A DNA stretch of 64,000 bases, from NCBI RefSeq assembly GCF_910596095.1, contig NC_056538.1, positions 14,767,501 through 14,831,500 on the forward strand, given 5' to 3'. Shown piece by piece: positions 24,825 through 38,100 of the stretch. The notes under the pieces are model-generated. The model ran no database searches and was not told the DNA's origin. It worked only from the letters and a program-made list of their open reading frames with translations. Source of the DNA: Thunnus maccoyii (taxonomy: Eukaryota > Chordata > Actinopteri > Scombriformes > Scombridae). Position 1 is the stretch's first letter, and each line of letters begins with the position of its first letter. The position numbers and the translations under genes are program-made.

Positions 24825-26164
24825 ATGACATTCAATCCGGGTATTAAGGCTCTTCTCAGCTGGGTAATTATATCCAAACTTTAATTTTACTGTTCTGTAC
24901 TTTTACTTATTAATTCTAGCAATGCCAGTTGGATGCAGTTTAACTTAACCAAACTTTTCATGCAATGTTTTGCAGGTCAACAGCATAAAACTGTCCGACC
25001 GAGAAATTAATATCGACGATTTACAAGATGGGACACTTTTACTTAAAGTTGTTCATATGCTGTAAGTAGGATTGCTGTCATGCAATGCCAAGTCTGTGTA
25101 AACAAGTCTGTGTAAACAAGAGAAGTTCAGTGAAGTTTGAGCTAAGTTTTTTAAACATGGCTTTTCCTGTTAGTCTTTTGATTCCTCAGAATAAACCTCC
25201 ACTTTGTTCTTGTTTTCATATTCTTTGTGCAATTTCAGGAAAAAGGACCCCAACCCCTCCTTCAGTAATTCCACTGAAGATCGGTTCAAGATTGTTGCTG
25301 ACTTTGTGGAAAGTGAGTTTTATGTAATGTCTTTCTCAAACATATATTTAAAAAGGTGTGGTACAGTCTCCAGTTTCATCTGAGACAAGAGAATGGCTTA
25401 TCACACCCGTTTTTGCTTCGGAGGGTGCTGGACCTTTCCCTCCCCCTGCTTCCAGTCTTCTTTATGCTAAGATAGACATCACCTGTCCCAGACCTATCAC
25501 TGTACAAATGCATGGAGATTAAGATGAAGGTGATCTGGATCTTTTCATCTGACAAACAAGCATACTGTATTTCTGAAAATGTCTAGGTGTAGTAACTCAG
25601 AGTAAGTTAATTCCAAAACCAAAGGCATTGTTTTCTCTGCTGTCTTTTGGTTGTAAATTTTAAATGTTGCACCTTTGACCACGCCTTGCATCACAGTTGG
25701 GTGTGGTCAGAAATGTGCTCTGTTGCACCCACATGCACATCTGATAGTGACGTCAGGATTTATTTACACACTTCAAGTTCACTTCTACATCACTACAGCA
25801 AGGTGATAACATCAACCTGAAGGCAATTTTTTCTCTTTTTCTCTTTCACGTACATAGATTTGGAATATTGTGGTCCTTTTGAGAACTAATCTATCTCTGT
25901 TTTTGTTCATTAGGAGATTGCAGATTTAATACAGCAAAAGGCACTTCATTATCCTGGGACAACATAAGAGATGGCATCAACCTAACAGTAGAAATTGCAA
26001 AGGTATAAGATGACACAACTTTTGTGTCAATTATATAATGGTTTCCTTCCAAACATTTCATAAGTAACAAGTAAGATGCAACAGTCTAATGATTTAAAAT
26101 AATTAATACAGAAAAGCTATGAACCAGACTCATCAGTCTTTTAAAGGAATAGTGCTTACATGGG

Positions 26165-26195
<31 letters not shown>

Positions 26196-29100
26196 AATGC
26201 ATCCCATTCTGACTTTATCCATGTGCTGTCACCAGGTGCTTTTGTTGCTCGTATACCACGACATGATGAATGACAGATGTACACTAAACGCGTTGGAATG
26301 CGATGTGGAGGTAAGTTGAGTGTTTGTTTTCTTTTTTGTGACTTTACTATTTAGTGTCTTGTTCACCTGTTTCTTTGAAGATATCATGTTTAATACTGGT
26401 CTTCAATTTAATTTGTTGCCAATCACATTCCTGCTCTTGTCTTTTAGCGAGAGATTGCAAACCTGACTTGTAGTTTTGTGATGGAGAGTGAGGGCTGTGT
26501 TTATCTGAGCAGTGCGCTTGAGGCCTATCTGGCATTGAAACGTAAGTCACAAATTCATTCATTTCCATCTGTGTGATATGTGATATTAATGTCTCCTGAT
26601 GACACATAACTATAAATATTTATATATTCGTTTTTTTTTTCAGTGTATTTTGTATTAACTATGAAGCTGTAAAATTAGTCAAAACACATTTCTCCTCATG
26701 AATTTCAGGTTTGCCTGTCGACAGTGAAATATTTGATCGACCGGTAACCACCTCTACCTCCAATGCGTCGTCTAGCTCTGTGTTCTCAGATGACGAGTCC
26801 CCCATGTTCCACCGCACACAGAAAATCACATTTGTGGACATGCAAACAGTGGCCTCTTCCTCAGTCAGGTACCATTATGGATTTGAATTTATCTTTAATA
26901 ATTTTTTATATTTTTCAAACTATATGGTTAACATAATGTTTTATTTTTTATGTTAAAACCTGTACTTAAGGGGCAATAAGTGAGAGTTTTGGTTTCCTAT
27001 GGCATTACAGGATCATCAGTATATCTGTGGGGTGTTGAAGCTCTTTACTAGGCATTTTTTGCCTTAATTAGCTCCATGTCTCAAATGAAAGATTTGTAGC
27101 CTGGAGACAATATTAAGTGAAAACAGCTTTGGTTGTATTCCTTAAACCTGTAGTTGGGTTTTACATGAACATGAACATACATTAAATACAGTGAAGTAGG
27201 TGAGCAAAGGAGCAAAGTCCTTCTTGCTTGGCTTAATTTACAGTGATGAACATCTTTGTTTTCACTCTATAACAAAATGGCTAACTGTAGGGATGTATAC
27301 CATTAAAACATTAAGCAATATACATCCTATAGGTGCATATCGTTTATGTTTGCAAATTCATGGGATGTTAACATTTTGGTTACAATTTTTTACCTTGCCT
27401 GATTTGCTTTTGCTCCCACAGCAATTCTCCTCTGCAAGATATTATGAACACACCCAAATTTCAGATGAGGAAGATGCAACGACAGATGATCAAGGAGAGA
27501 GACTACAGAGATTTGTTGGAGAGGGAGCTGGCTAGCAAGTTAGCACTTGTTACACAGAAAGGTACCACACAAGGCAAACCTTTTTGTACATTAGTTGCCT
27601 CTTTTTCTTTTACATCTAATGTTTTTTTTACATTTGGGGGGGACGATAACCAGTTATCCACACATGACAAACAGTGGCCAACTTAATTTATGATTAATTG
27701 AAAGTTCTGTTGTTGCCTTGGGGGAGAAAAGAAAGGCATCAACATACTTTTTCTGTTTGACTGCCACCTATTTGTGTGTGTGAAGTACAAATCTGTTCTT
27801 GCCCAACTGGTTAAAGTTGTGGAATTAAAACTGTTAAAATTCACATATTAAATTGTAACTTCTGGTCAGTTTATAAGACTTAATTTCAGCAGCATGCAGT
27901 GTTCAAACAGCGTGGTGACACCATGATTTTAATACCTCTCCTGGTGTGGGGGCAGTATTAGATGTAACAAGGTTATATTCATTGGGGTTTATTTTGTTCT
28001 CTACAGTAGATTTGTGAAAAAATGTGTAAACATTATGTAAACTGTTAGTCAAAACTTGAGCTTTCATCAGGGGGCCAAATAGTTTTGCTGGATTTGGCCC
28101 ATGGGCCGCTATTTGCGTACCACTGGTCAGGCTAGGTTTGCTAGATGTGTATTTGTCTGCCTGTTTTTTTTGTTTTTTTTTAAGTTCATGTTTCTCTTCT
28201 TTTAAAATTAAAGTCTGCTCTGTACTTTTTTTTTCTTTCCAGAATCCCATATCAATCAGTTGCAGTATCGTCTGGATAAGCTGAAAGGAGAACAAGATGA
28301 CAGGGAGCAGGTTGCCAGGGAACAAATCAATGAGTTTGAGACCAAGAACACTACGTAAGTACCCAATCACAGAACTAATCTAAGATCTTATCTTCTGAAC
28401 ATGGACAGTTAAGCCTAGTTTGGTAAAAAGTCTAAAATTGAAAGAGAATATTCAAATCAATTACGTGTTGGATGAGTGGGACGACAACCTGATAACACTA
28501 TTCCAGTGCACGTAAGACATGAGCCAGGCTAAAGAAATGCAGAATAGCTGTTGTCCTAATTATATTGTCCAACACTTGCATGTCAATTTATTTTCCTCAG
28601 GGGAATGTTGTTAATGTGAGCTCATGTCCTTTTAATCAGAAAAACTTAGCCTGTAACTTAAAAAGTGTCTTGATCAGCCTTTAGAAAAAGGTTCTGATCA
28701 TTCAAAAATGGCAAGTAAAATGATACATTTCATGCACCGTAATGCTCTAATATGGCATTTGTAACACAGCAATATAAACAAAACTAGTTTTACAGGTTTT
28801 TATAATTTCAGCTGCACAAGAAAAATTGTTACATTAATCCAACGCCTGTTGAGTTTGGTGTAAAACTGATAGAAGAAACTCCTTTGCTAACTTTTTTTCT
28901 GCCTTTTTTTTTTCTTAGGTTACAGATGCGTATTAATGAGATGTTAAAGCAAAATAAAGACTTCAAGAGTAACTCTTCACTCATGGAGCGTAAAGTGGAT
29001 GAGTTGACAGACGAGAATGGTGTGCTCTCCTCCCAGGTATGTACACATGTACAAAGGACCTTTTGTTAAATGCGATCATGTTGTGAATTAATTTTTATCT

Positions 29101-32100
29101 TTTCACGTGAAACAGGAGCAGATTTCAAAAACTTCTGCTAATTTTGAGCCATACTAATGCTGGCTGTGTTCAGTGTGTTTGACAATACTAGTAACCATTT
29201 CACATTACACATCACATTACAAGTGTGTCAATGTTGAGATCAAAACTATAACTTCATAGAGATTGTCATGGATTTCTATTAATGTTTTCACAGATGAGAG
29301 CAGTGTGTTCAGAGCTGTCCATCTTTAAGGCTGAAGTTGACAGGCTGACAGAAACCCAAGCATCTGATCAGGAGGAGTGGAGAACCAAAACAGGACACCT
29401 ACAGAATGAACTCAACCAAGCTACCTCTCAAAAGGTAGTGTCTAACCTTACAACCTGAAATTGTGTTGGCCACTTATCTTACACTAACAATATTATGTTA
29501 TAGTTTAAATTCTGTGTCATTTAATAATCAATCACCGCAAGACAGATCATTTTTCCTCAGTTCTGGAAACAAGTTTTCATGTGTAAGGATGCCCTATCAC
29601 CCATAACTGCCTGATTTAGACATTAGTTAAATGACACTAGTGACGTAAATAGACAAAGACAACAACATGAATCAGACACTGGAAGAAAAAGTCACCCTAA
29701 AATATTCATGAATGTCTTTTTAAATATAAAATTAATAAGAAATGCATTTCTATGAACTTTTTGTAACAGGTGTTGTAAGATGCCTACATAAGTATGTAAA
29801 GGGGGTACACAAGTTGCTACATTTCTGGTTTCACACAGAGTTTTTAATGTCCGATTCTCCCTTGTTTCTCAGGAGCTCCTGACTGAACAAATTCAGATCC
29901 TCCAGGGAAAGATTTCCTGTTTAGAGGAAGAAATAAGCAGGGCCACTAAGGAAGAAGTAGGAGAGAATATGGGGCCTGTAATGGAGGTAAAGTATAAAAG
30001 CTTACAATTGTAGTATCAAACAAAACTCAAATGCTTGTTTGATAATCAACTTTCTTTGTTTCTGTTTCCTTTCATGTTTAAACATTTATTTTGTTTTAGA
30101 TGGTAAATCATAATTTTCTCAAATTTCCAGAGAGAAATGTTGGAGAGTGAAATCAACGATTTGAAGAATGACCTGGAGAGCACAATTGGCTCCCTGAACA
30201 AGGCGGAGGTGGAGATTCAGGCCAAAACACAGCAGCTCACAGAGTATCAACAAGAAATTACTCAACAGAAAGAACTCCTGGAGCAACAAAAGTCCCAAAC
30301 TGAGGAAATTATTCAAGCTAAGGATGAAATTTTTGACAAGTTGCAAAAGGAGATCGCTGAGCAGAGAGAAGTCCTTCAGCAAAAGATCCAGGATCTCAAG
30401 TTTCAACTTGAGCAGGTTGAGCTGCAGAAAACCGAGCAGACAGTCAGACTGCAACAGCATGTTGCTGCTTGTGAACAGGAAATTGAAAAACTAAAGGAAA
30501 TTAAGAAAGAGAAGGAAGACCTCCTTAACCAGACTGAAGAACGGGTGAAAGATCTTGAGACAAAGTTATCTGCTGTCAGTGCTCTTCTCGCTGATAGAGA
30601 TCAACAAATTGACAGTCTCAGAGAAGAAGTTGATGTTCTTACAGATGAAAACAAAAAAACCAAAGATGAAATTCAAGCCAAAGAGGAAATGCTTGCCCAA
30701 TTAGTTCTGGAGAAATCAAATCAGCAAGAGATTCTTCAGAATAAAATCCAGACCTTAACTGTCCAAGTGGAAGATATTAGCTCATCTCTCAAACAAGCTG
30801 AACAGGAAATTCAACTTAAGCATGACCTTCTGGCTAAAACCCAAGAGGAGAATATCGAACAAAGGGAGGTACTCCAGCAACAGATTATAACCTGTGAGGA
30901 GGAGGCTCGGAAGCTAAATGTAGAGATACAGGTAAAAAATGAGCAGCTTGTTATCCTGACTAATGACAGCTCCAAGCAGTCTGAATTACTGCAGGAAGAG
31001 ATCAGAGGTCTAAAAGGCCAAGTAGAAAGTCTGCATGACTCTCTCAGAAAGGCTGAGGAACATGTTCAGTCTCAACAGGTGATGCTTACAAAGCAGGAGC
31101 AGGAAAGCGTTCATCAAAAAGACCTCCTGCAGCAACAACTGTCTGCTTCTGAAGAGAGGGTAATTGGCATGAAGGAGGAGATCCAGACTAAAGAGGAACA
31201 GATTACTTTGTTGAAAAATCAGTATTCAGAGCAGTCAGAACAACTACATCAAGAGATCCAAGGTTTAGAGAAGCAGGTGGAGAGTCTCAGTTCCTCACTG
31301 AAGATGGCTGAGGAGAATTTGCAGTCCAAGGAAAATCTGTTTGCCAACGAGCAACTACAGAGTACTAAGCATATTGAGGTGCTCCAGATGGACATGGTAG
31401 CATCTCAAGATGAGGTGAAGAGACTAAACTCAGAGATCCATGCTAAGGAGGAGCAGTTAAGTCTGCTTAAGAAAGAGAGCTCTACACATTCTGAATTGCT
31501 ACAGCAGGAGATCGAATGTCTGAATAAACAAATCAAAAGTATGAGTGATTCTCTACAAATGGTCAAGGATCAGGTTCAAGCCAAAGAAGATCTGATGGCC
31601 AAGCAGGAGGAGGAGAGCACTTTGCAGATTGAGGCTCTTAGAAAGGATAGTATGGCCCTTGAGGAGGAGGTTAAGCTGCTGAGGGAGGAGATCCAAACTA
31701 AAGAGGGACAGGTGAACTTGTTAAAGAACGAGAGCTGCAAGCAAACAGAAGTGCTACAGAATGAGATCCAAAGTCTCAGGGACCAGGTCCAAAGTTTGAG
31801 TGAATCCCTGAAGACTGCAACAGAGCAAGTTCAGGCTAAAGAAGACTTCTTGGCAAAGAAAGAATTGGAGATTTCTCAGGAAAGAAATAACTCTGAAGAG
31901 GAGATAAAGGGGCTTAGGGGGCAGATCGAGACTAAAGAGGAACAGCTCGTCACACTGAAAAAAGAGGGCTCTGTACATTCTGACATGCAACAGCGAGAGA
32001 TCCAATCTCTCAAAAACCAACTAGATGATATGTGTGTCTCTCTCACAAAAGCTGAGGAGCAGGTTCAGACTCAGCAAGCTTTGCTTACCAAGCAGGAGGA

Positions 32101-35100
32101 GGAGAGCACTTTGCAGATTGAAGCTCTTAGAAAGGACAGTGCGGCCCTTGACGAGGAGGTTAAGCTTCTGAGGGAGGAGATCCAAACTAAAGAGGGACAG
32201 GTGAACTTGTTAAAGAACGAGAGCTGCAAGCAATCAGAAGTTCTACAGAATGAGATCCAAAGTCTCAGGGACCAGGTCCAAAGTTTGAGTGAATCCCTGA
32301 AGACTGCAACAGAGCAGGTTCAGGCTAAAGAAGACTTCTTGGCAAAGAAAGAATTGGAGATTTCTCAGGAAAAAAATACATTCCAAAACTTGAAAGCAAC
32401 CTCTGAAGAGGAGATAAAGGGGCTTAGGGAGCAGATCCAGGCTAAAGAGGAACAGCTTGTCACACTGGAAAAAGAGGGCTCTGTACATTCTGACTTGCAA
32501 CAGCAAGAGATCCAATGTCTCAAAAACCAACTAGATGATATGCGTGTCTCTCTCACAAAAGCCGAGGAGCAGGTTCAGACTCAGCGAGCTATGCTTACCA
32601 AGCAGGAGCAGGATGGTGCTCAGCAGAAAGAGCTTCTACAACAACAGCTGGCAGCTTCTGAGGCAGAGGTGAGGAAGATGAAAGAGGAGATCCAAGTTAA
32701 AGAGGAACAGATGATACTGCTGAGAACTGACAGCTCAGAGCAATCTGATTTACTACATCAAGAGCTCCAAAGTTTAAAGAAACAGGTTGAGACTCTTGAC
32801 TCCTCACTGAGGAAGGCTGAGGAAGATGTTCAGTCCAAGGAAGATCTGTTGGCTCAGCAACAGCAAGTAAATACTCAACAGAAAGAGTCAATCCAGAGCC
32901 TACAGGAGCAAGTACAACAAAACAAAATTCTGCAGGAACAGATTCACTTGTGTGAAGAAGATATTCAAAAGCTAAAAGAATCTCATAGTGAGAAAGAGAG
33001 CCTCCTTCTCAAGGCTGAAGAGAAGCTTGAAGTTCTCCAGACAGAGTTGTCTGCTGTCAACATCCTCATAGCTGAAAAAGATCAAAACCTCAACACTCTC
33101 AGAGAGGAGGTTGCTGCAAAAGCTAACTTGGTCCAAAAAGCAAAAGAGGAGGCTCAAACCAATGAGAAAATGCTGTCAAAGACACAAGAGGAGAACTCTA
33201 AACAGAGAGATGTTCTTCAACAGGAGATCCAGGATCTGAAAGGGCAAGTGGAAACCATTTCTCTAAAACTTGTGACTAAAGAGCAGCTGTTACTTGAAAC
33301 TCAGCAGGGGTCTGCTCAGCAGATAGATATCCTCCAACAGCAGCTCTTTTCAGTAAATGCAGACCTGAACCAACACAAAGAGACACAAGCCACAGCCCTC
33401 AGACAGAAAGAAGCTGAACAGGAGATTCAGGCTACCACTCTCAGGGAAAATGAGCATCTTGTCCGGGAAAAAGAAGTACTCATGGCCAGGATACTCCAGG
33501 CAGAAATGGATCAGCAAGCTCTGGAGAAAAAAGTTGAAGCCATGGTCTTTGAGAAGGAGAGGCTTGTTAAAAACAAGGAGATCTTAGAGAGGGAGAACAT
33601 AGCCTCCTGCAAACTGGAAGCTGTGCTACAGCAGGAGCTTGAATTATTGAAAATGGAGAAAGAGAGACTCTTAAAAGAGAAAGAAAAAGCTGAAGAAAGC
33701 GAGATGCTAAAGAAAGACCTGCAGGAACAGCTCTTAGCTAAATCTGAGGCTGCACAACACTACAAGGCACAGGTTAGTGTGACTCAAAACAGTCCACACA
33801 AAACACAACTCAACTCAGTTTCACTATTTGTATCTCTGACTACTTATCTAAAGCAATAATTTTTGACTGAAAACACATTTGATTATTTCCTTTCTGTTTA
33901 TTACTTAATTGACCTGTAACATCAGCTGGTATTCTTCCTGCAATAGTTTCAATAGATGATTTGTTGGGATTTACAGATTAACAATAACATATTTGGTTAT
34001 TATCATAATGTCACAGATGGAGAAGGCAGTGAGTCATTACAATGAGAAGAAGAAGCTTCTCCAGCATAGCCAAGAGGAGGTGGATGGACTCAAGCATTCT
34101 TTGGATGAGAGAGAGCGTGAAGTGAAGGCTATTACAGTGGAAAACAAGTGTCTTCAACTGGATCTGGAAGAGGCCAAAAGCAAGGAGAAGACACTTTTGA
34201 AAACTGTGGCCAGTTTGGAGGCACAGGTTGGTTTTGTATTATGAAGTATTAAGAGATTGTTGTACAATGAGCATGACCACACATCCTCACAAAGATTAGA
34301 CTTAAACAGCGTCTGTTCTGTTTTTAGTTACTGTAAAACTAGAATGAAGCTTTATGAGTTAAATGACTTTGAGAGCACAGTCATGCAGCATTCCAACCTG
34401 ATCTCCTAACACTGTATCCGTTTATCTTTAGCTGGCCTATGCTGACCATAACCTGCGGGCACACAATAAGATTCCCGGAAATGAAGGACATGCGTCAGAG
34501 TCGCAGTACTTTGAGGTTCCCAAAGCACGCTTGAGTGTTCACACTAGAGTTCAGGTGAGGAGAACCTTGAGCTCTGACAGCCTGGACCAGAGCTCTCTGG
34601 AAGACTCTCTGAACAACACAAGGTAATGCTCCTCTCACATAAGAAGCATGAACTCTTTTAGGGTTGCAGTTATCTTGGTGTAATAAAGCAGAGAAAAACA
34701 GAATATTTTTTATGTTCTTTGGCAGCCATTTTGATAAAAAAAAAAAAAATGTTTTTTTGATTTGTATTTTCAATGAAAACTAAGGTGAAAACGAGTTAAC
34801 CTAATCATGCCCAAAATAATAGGATCTAGTAGTTTCAGTTATTAATGTTACAGCGTGATATGTGAGCAGAGCCTCAGTGCGTTATAACTATTTTGGGACA
34901 GTTTCAGTCACATTTTGCAGGCCTGCCACTCCATAGTGCTGCTGTTGTGCTTTAAAACTGTTCAAAGTTCTTTTTATATAGTTTTTGATAATATCCCTGA
35001 AAGTTGCCTTTTTACCCTGCCTTTTTTTTGTGCACTAACAAAAAAAACAAGGAAGAAATACAACTTAAGAAAAGCAAAAATGTCATTAAAATCTTTAATT

Positions 35101-38100
35101 ATAGATAGATGTTAATCGATAGTGGGAACCTGTTTGTAAAATCGCAGAATACTTTTCTCACCTTTGCAGGAAACTTTCAGCGCCTGACGAATCAAGCACA
35201 CCGCTTGTTCGCAGTTCAGAGCGCCTGGCAGCCAAGCGCCGGGGTCTACATGCTGAGTCTCTGGAAACTTTGTACTTCACACCTATTAACACCAGACAGG
35301 TTAACAGGTATGTCACACAGATGTGGCAAACTTGGGAGTTTTACAGAATAGCCATCTGTCAGAGGTTTCTGTAGTTACTGAGTAAGTGAGCATGGTGGGT
35401 GTTGTGATGTATTTTTAGCATGTAGTATGCTAAATAGATGTGTCTCTTGAATTACCCTTTACTCAGCCTTTTTTGACCTACATTACATTGTGGATACATG
35501 CTCAAACATATGTTTAGAAAATTCAGTGGGGTTGTTTTCAGCTTCTCTTCATGTTTTATTCCTGTGATATTTTATTATTTTTGTTTTTGAGGTGAGATGT
35601 AAAAATCAGACCAGTCAAGTGGTTTATACTGTATATGGAAATCCCCTGGCATCTAGAGACCAGTTGAAATTGTGTAACTGACTTGAACAGACACCTATTA
35701 TCAGTCCTGTGTAACAAACTTGAAACTTAATTTGTTCCTGTAAGCATTTATTATGCTAATGTTTTATTGTATTGTGTAAAAACACTTATGGAACTAATTT
35801 ATGATATAATCTACAAATGATTAAATACATTTCATTACATCTCCTTTAAAGCTACAGCTTCTGTAGAGCTCATTATTTGCTGGTATTTTAAGAAATCCAG
35901 TGGTTTATATCTTTTTGAATATTGAAAGAATTGTCCTGGCAATTTCCCCCTCCCCTCACACGTAATTTCCTGATTTCAGTGTTACCAGAATTAGTTTTTT
36001 TCCTGCATACTCTGCCATTCAGATTCCTGTTTTTTTTTTTTTTTTTTTTTCTCCTTTTAGGACCAGTGCAGAGCACAAAATGGAACTGGATTCAGCATGT
36101 AAAAATGCATCTTCATCTGTCAAACGACGTAGGACCACGCAGGTTATAAACATCACCATGACTAAGGTGGAGGAAACTCACCTACATGCTTCTGAACTTT
36201 TGCATGTTCACAGTTTAGCACAGTTACACTGCATGAACACAGGCGAAAACACACACCAGGTTGAAGATGGTTATATATTCAAATAATCACTTTAGCAATG
36301 TTTCTCAGATATAGTCAAAAGGATATTTGTTAGGTATTTCTTGTCCTGGTTATTACCATTACACTTAAACAATTGCTTTCAAGATCTATAGAGCTTGATG
36401 TGCTTCTGCTCTTAATACTCTCTGGCAAATGAAGAAAACTGATTCAAATAGCTGAATCCAGGTCTTAACATGTTCAAAACAGTCACACAACCAATGTTTT
36501 CTTCTAACTTTAAATTCAACTCTCATCTGTAGAAAACTCCAGGACGCAATGAAGGTGATGAGACTTTCTACAGCGTGGCCTCATCTCGCTCCCAGCCGAA
36601 CCTCTCCAGTACCCACGCTGCACGACCCGTGTCTATGGAGCTTTTTGACACACCTGCCAAAGTGGCTGGAGCTGGCAGCGACCAGCTCATCGGCCTGCCA
36701 GGTTATCGACGGAGCACGATACATTCACAGAGTAAGTAGAAACCTGGCTTACTCACAGGAGATTGTACTGAAGGATACAAAATGAAGGTCAGGGTGAAGA
36801 AAATATTAAACACTTCATAATGTCAAACACTGGGACCCACAGGGGAAAATAAATGGACCCTTTTCAAATGCATATGGGAAGCATCGAATTTATCTGATAG
36901 GTACCATGGATAAGTGCTACTATGACAGTTATGCATAGTTGCCTATATTTATACATCTGTACATCTTCAGCTGCTAGTACATTCTGTGTGGGGGCAGAGA
37001 ACGAGCCAGACGGTGCACCTGATGACTGGATGAGGATTGCTGAGCTCCAGGCAAGGAACAAGGCCTGCCTTCCTCATCTAAAGAGCAGCTACCCTGTGGA
37101 GTCTGAGGTTGGTTGACAGGAACACTTAAGTGCAACACAACAGGCATACAGTCACATATGCATATTAATAGTGAGCCCAATTTGTAGACAAAATAGTGAT
37201 GAATAAAATACTGTGCACAGGTAGTTGCTGTGGCACCAAACCAGAAATGTATTCAAACATTGATTTACACATTAATCATTACTGTAAATCTGGTGATACT
37301 AGTGAAAATCACATCTGCAACAAGCTTTAAAAGATGTTTTTTCTTGTTGCATTAACTTGAACTTCCCGCCACTCATGCCTCTCTGTCTCTTCCTCTAGTA
37401 CTGCCGCACCGGTGCGTTCATTTTCACAGACGAAGAGCTCCGTACCGGTGATCCGTCTGAAACAATCCGGCGGGCGTCTGCATTGCCCAGTCAGCTGCAA
37501 GACTCTCTCGCCTCTCATCGCCACTCCCTCATGGTGGGGCAGATGGGTCCCGCAGCCAGTACTCGTTCTCACCGTCTGTCCTTGATGCCAGGCCAGCTGC
37601 CGTCCAGAACTGTCAGCTCCTCTCAGTTGAGAAGCCCCAAAGCCACAAAGCGCTCTGCATCTACGTTATCTCTACATCAAACTTCGCCTGAGGTTGGTTT
37701 GCATTAGTGTGCACAGAAATATTTGTTGTATTTTGCACTGATGTTAGAGCCTGATATTGGAAAGCAGACGTTATCGGTCAATATTGGCTTTTCACAGTTA
37801 CATCTGTATCAGTGTATATGTTGGCAGAAAACTCAAAGGAAGCACAGTACAGGAACAATATTCTGTATATTTGACCCCTGTTTTTACTTGTAAATGTAAT
37901 ATGTTTTGTTAGATGTATTTTTCTTGTGATTTCCTGTGAGGTTTAGTCTTCAAAATGTACCATTTTCCTTTACTTATCATTACAAGTCAATTGTACAACT
38001 GTAAACTATCCTGTCACACTTAATATCTTTGTCACTTGTCTTGAAGTTAGAGGGATCCTTGTCAAACATGTTTTTACAAGAGTGTAAAAAGAGCTTTTTG

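Noticed and set aside
31754-32530. Two antisense open frames rich in Leu/Phe
   Set aside because: They are mirror frames of the duplicated coiled-coil units of numa1 and occur as a matched pair for that reason.
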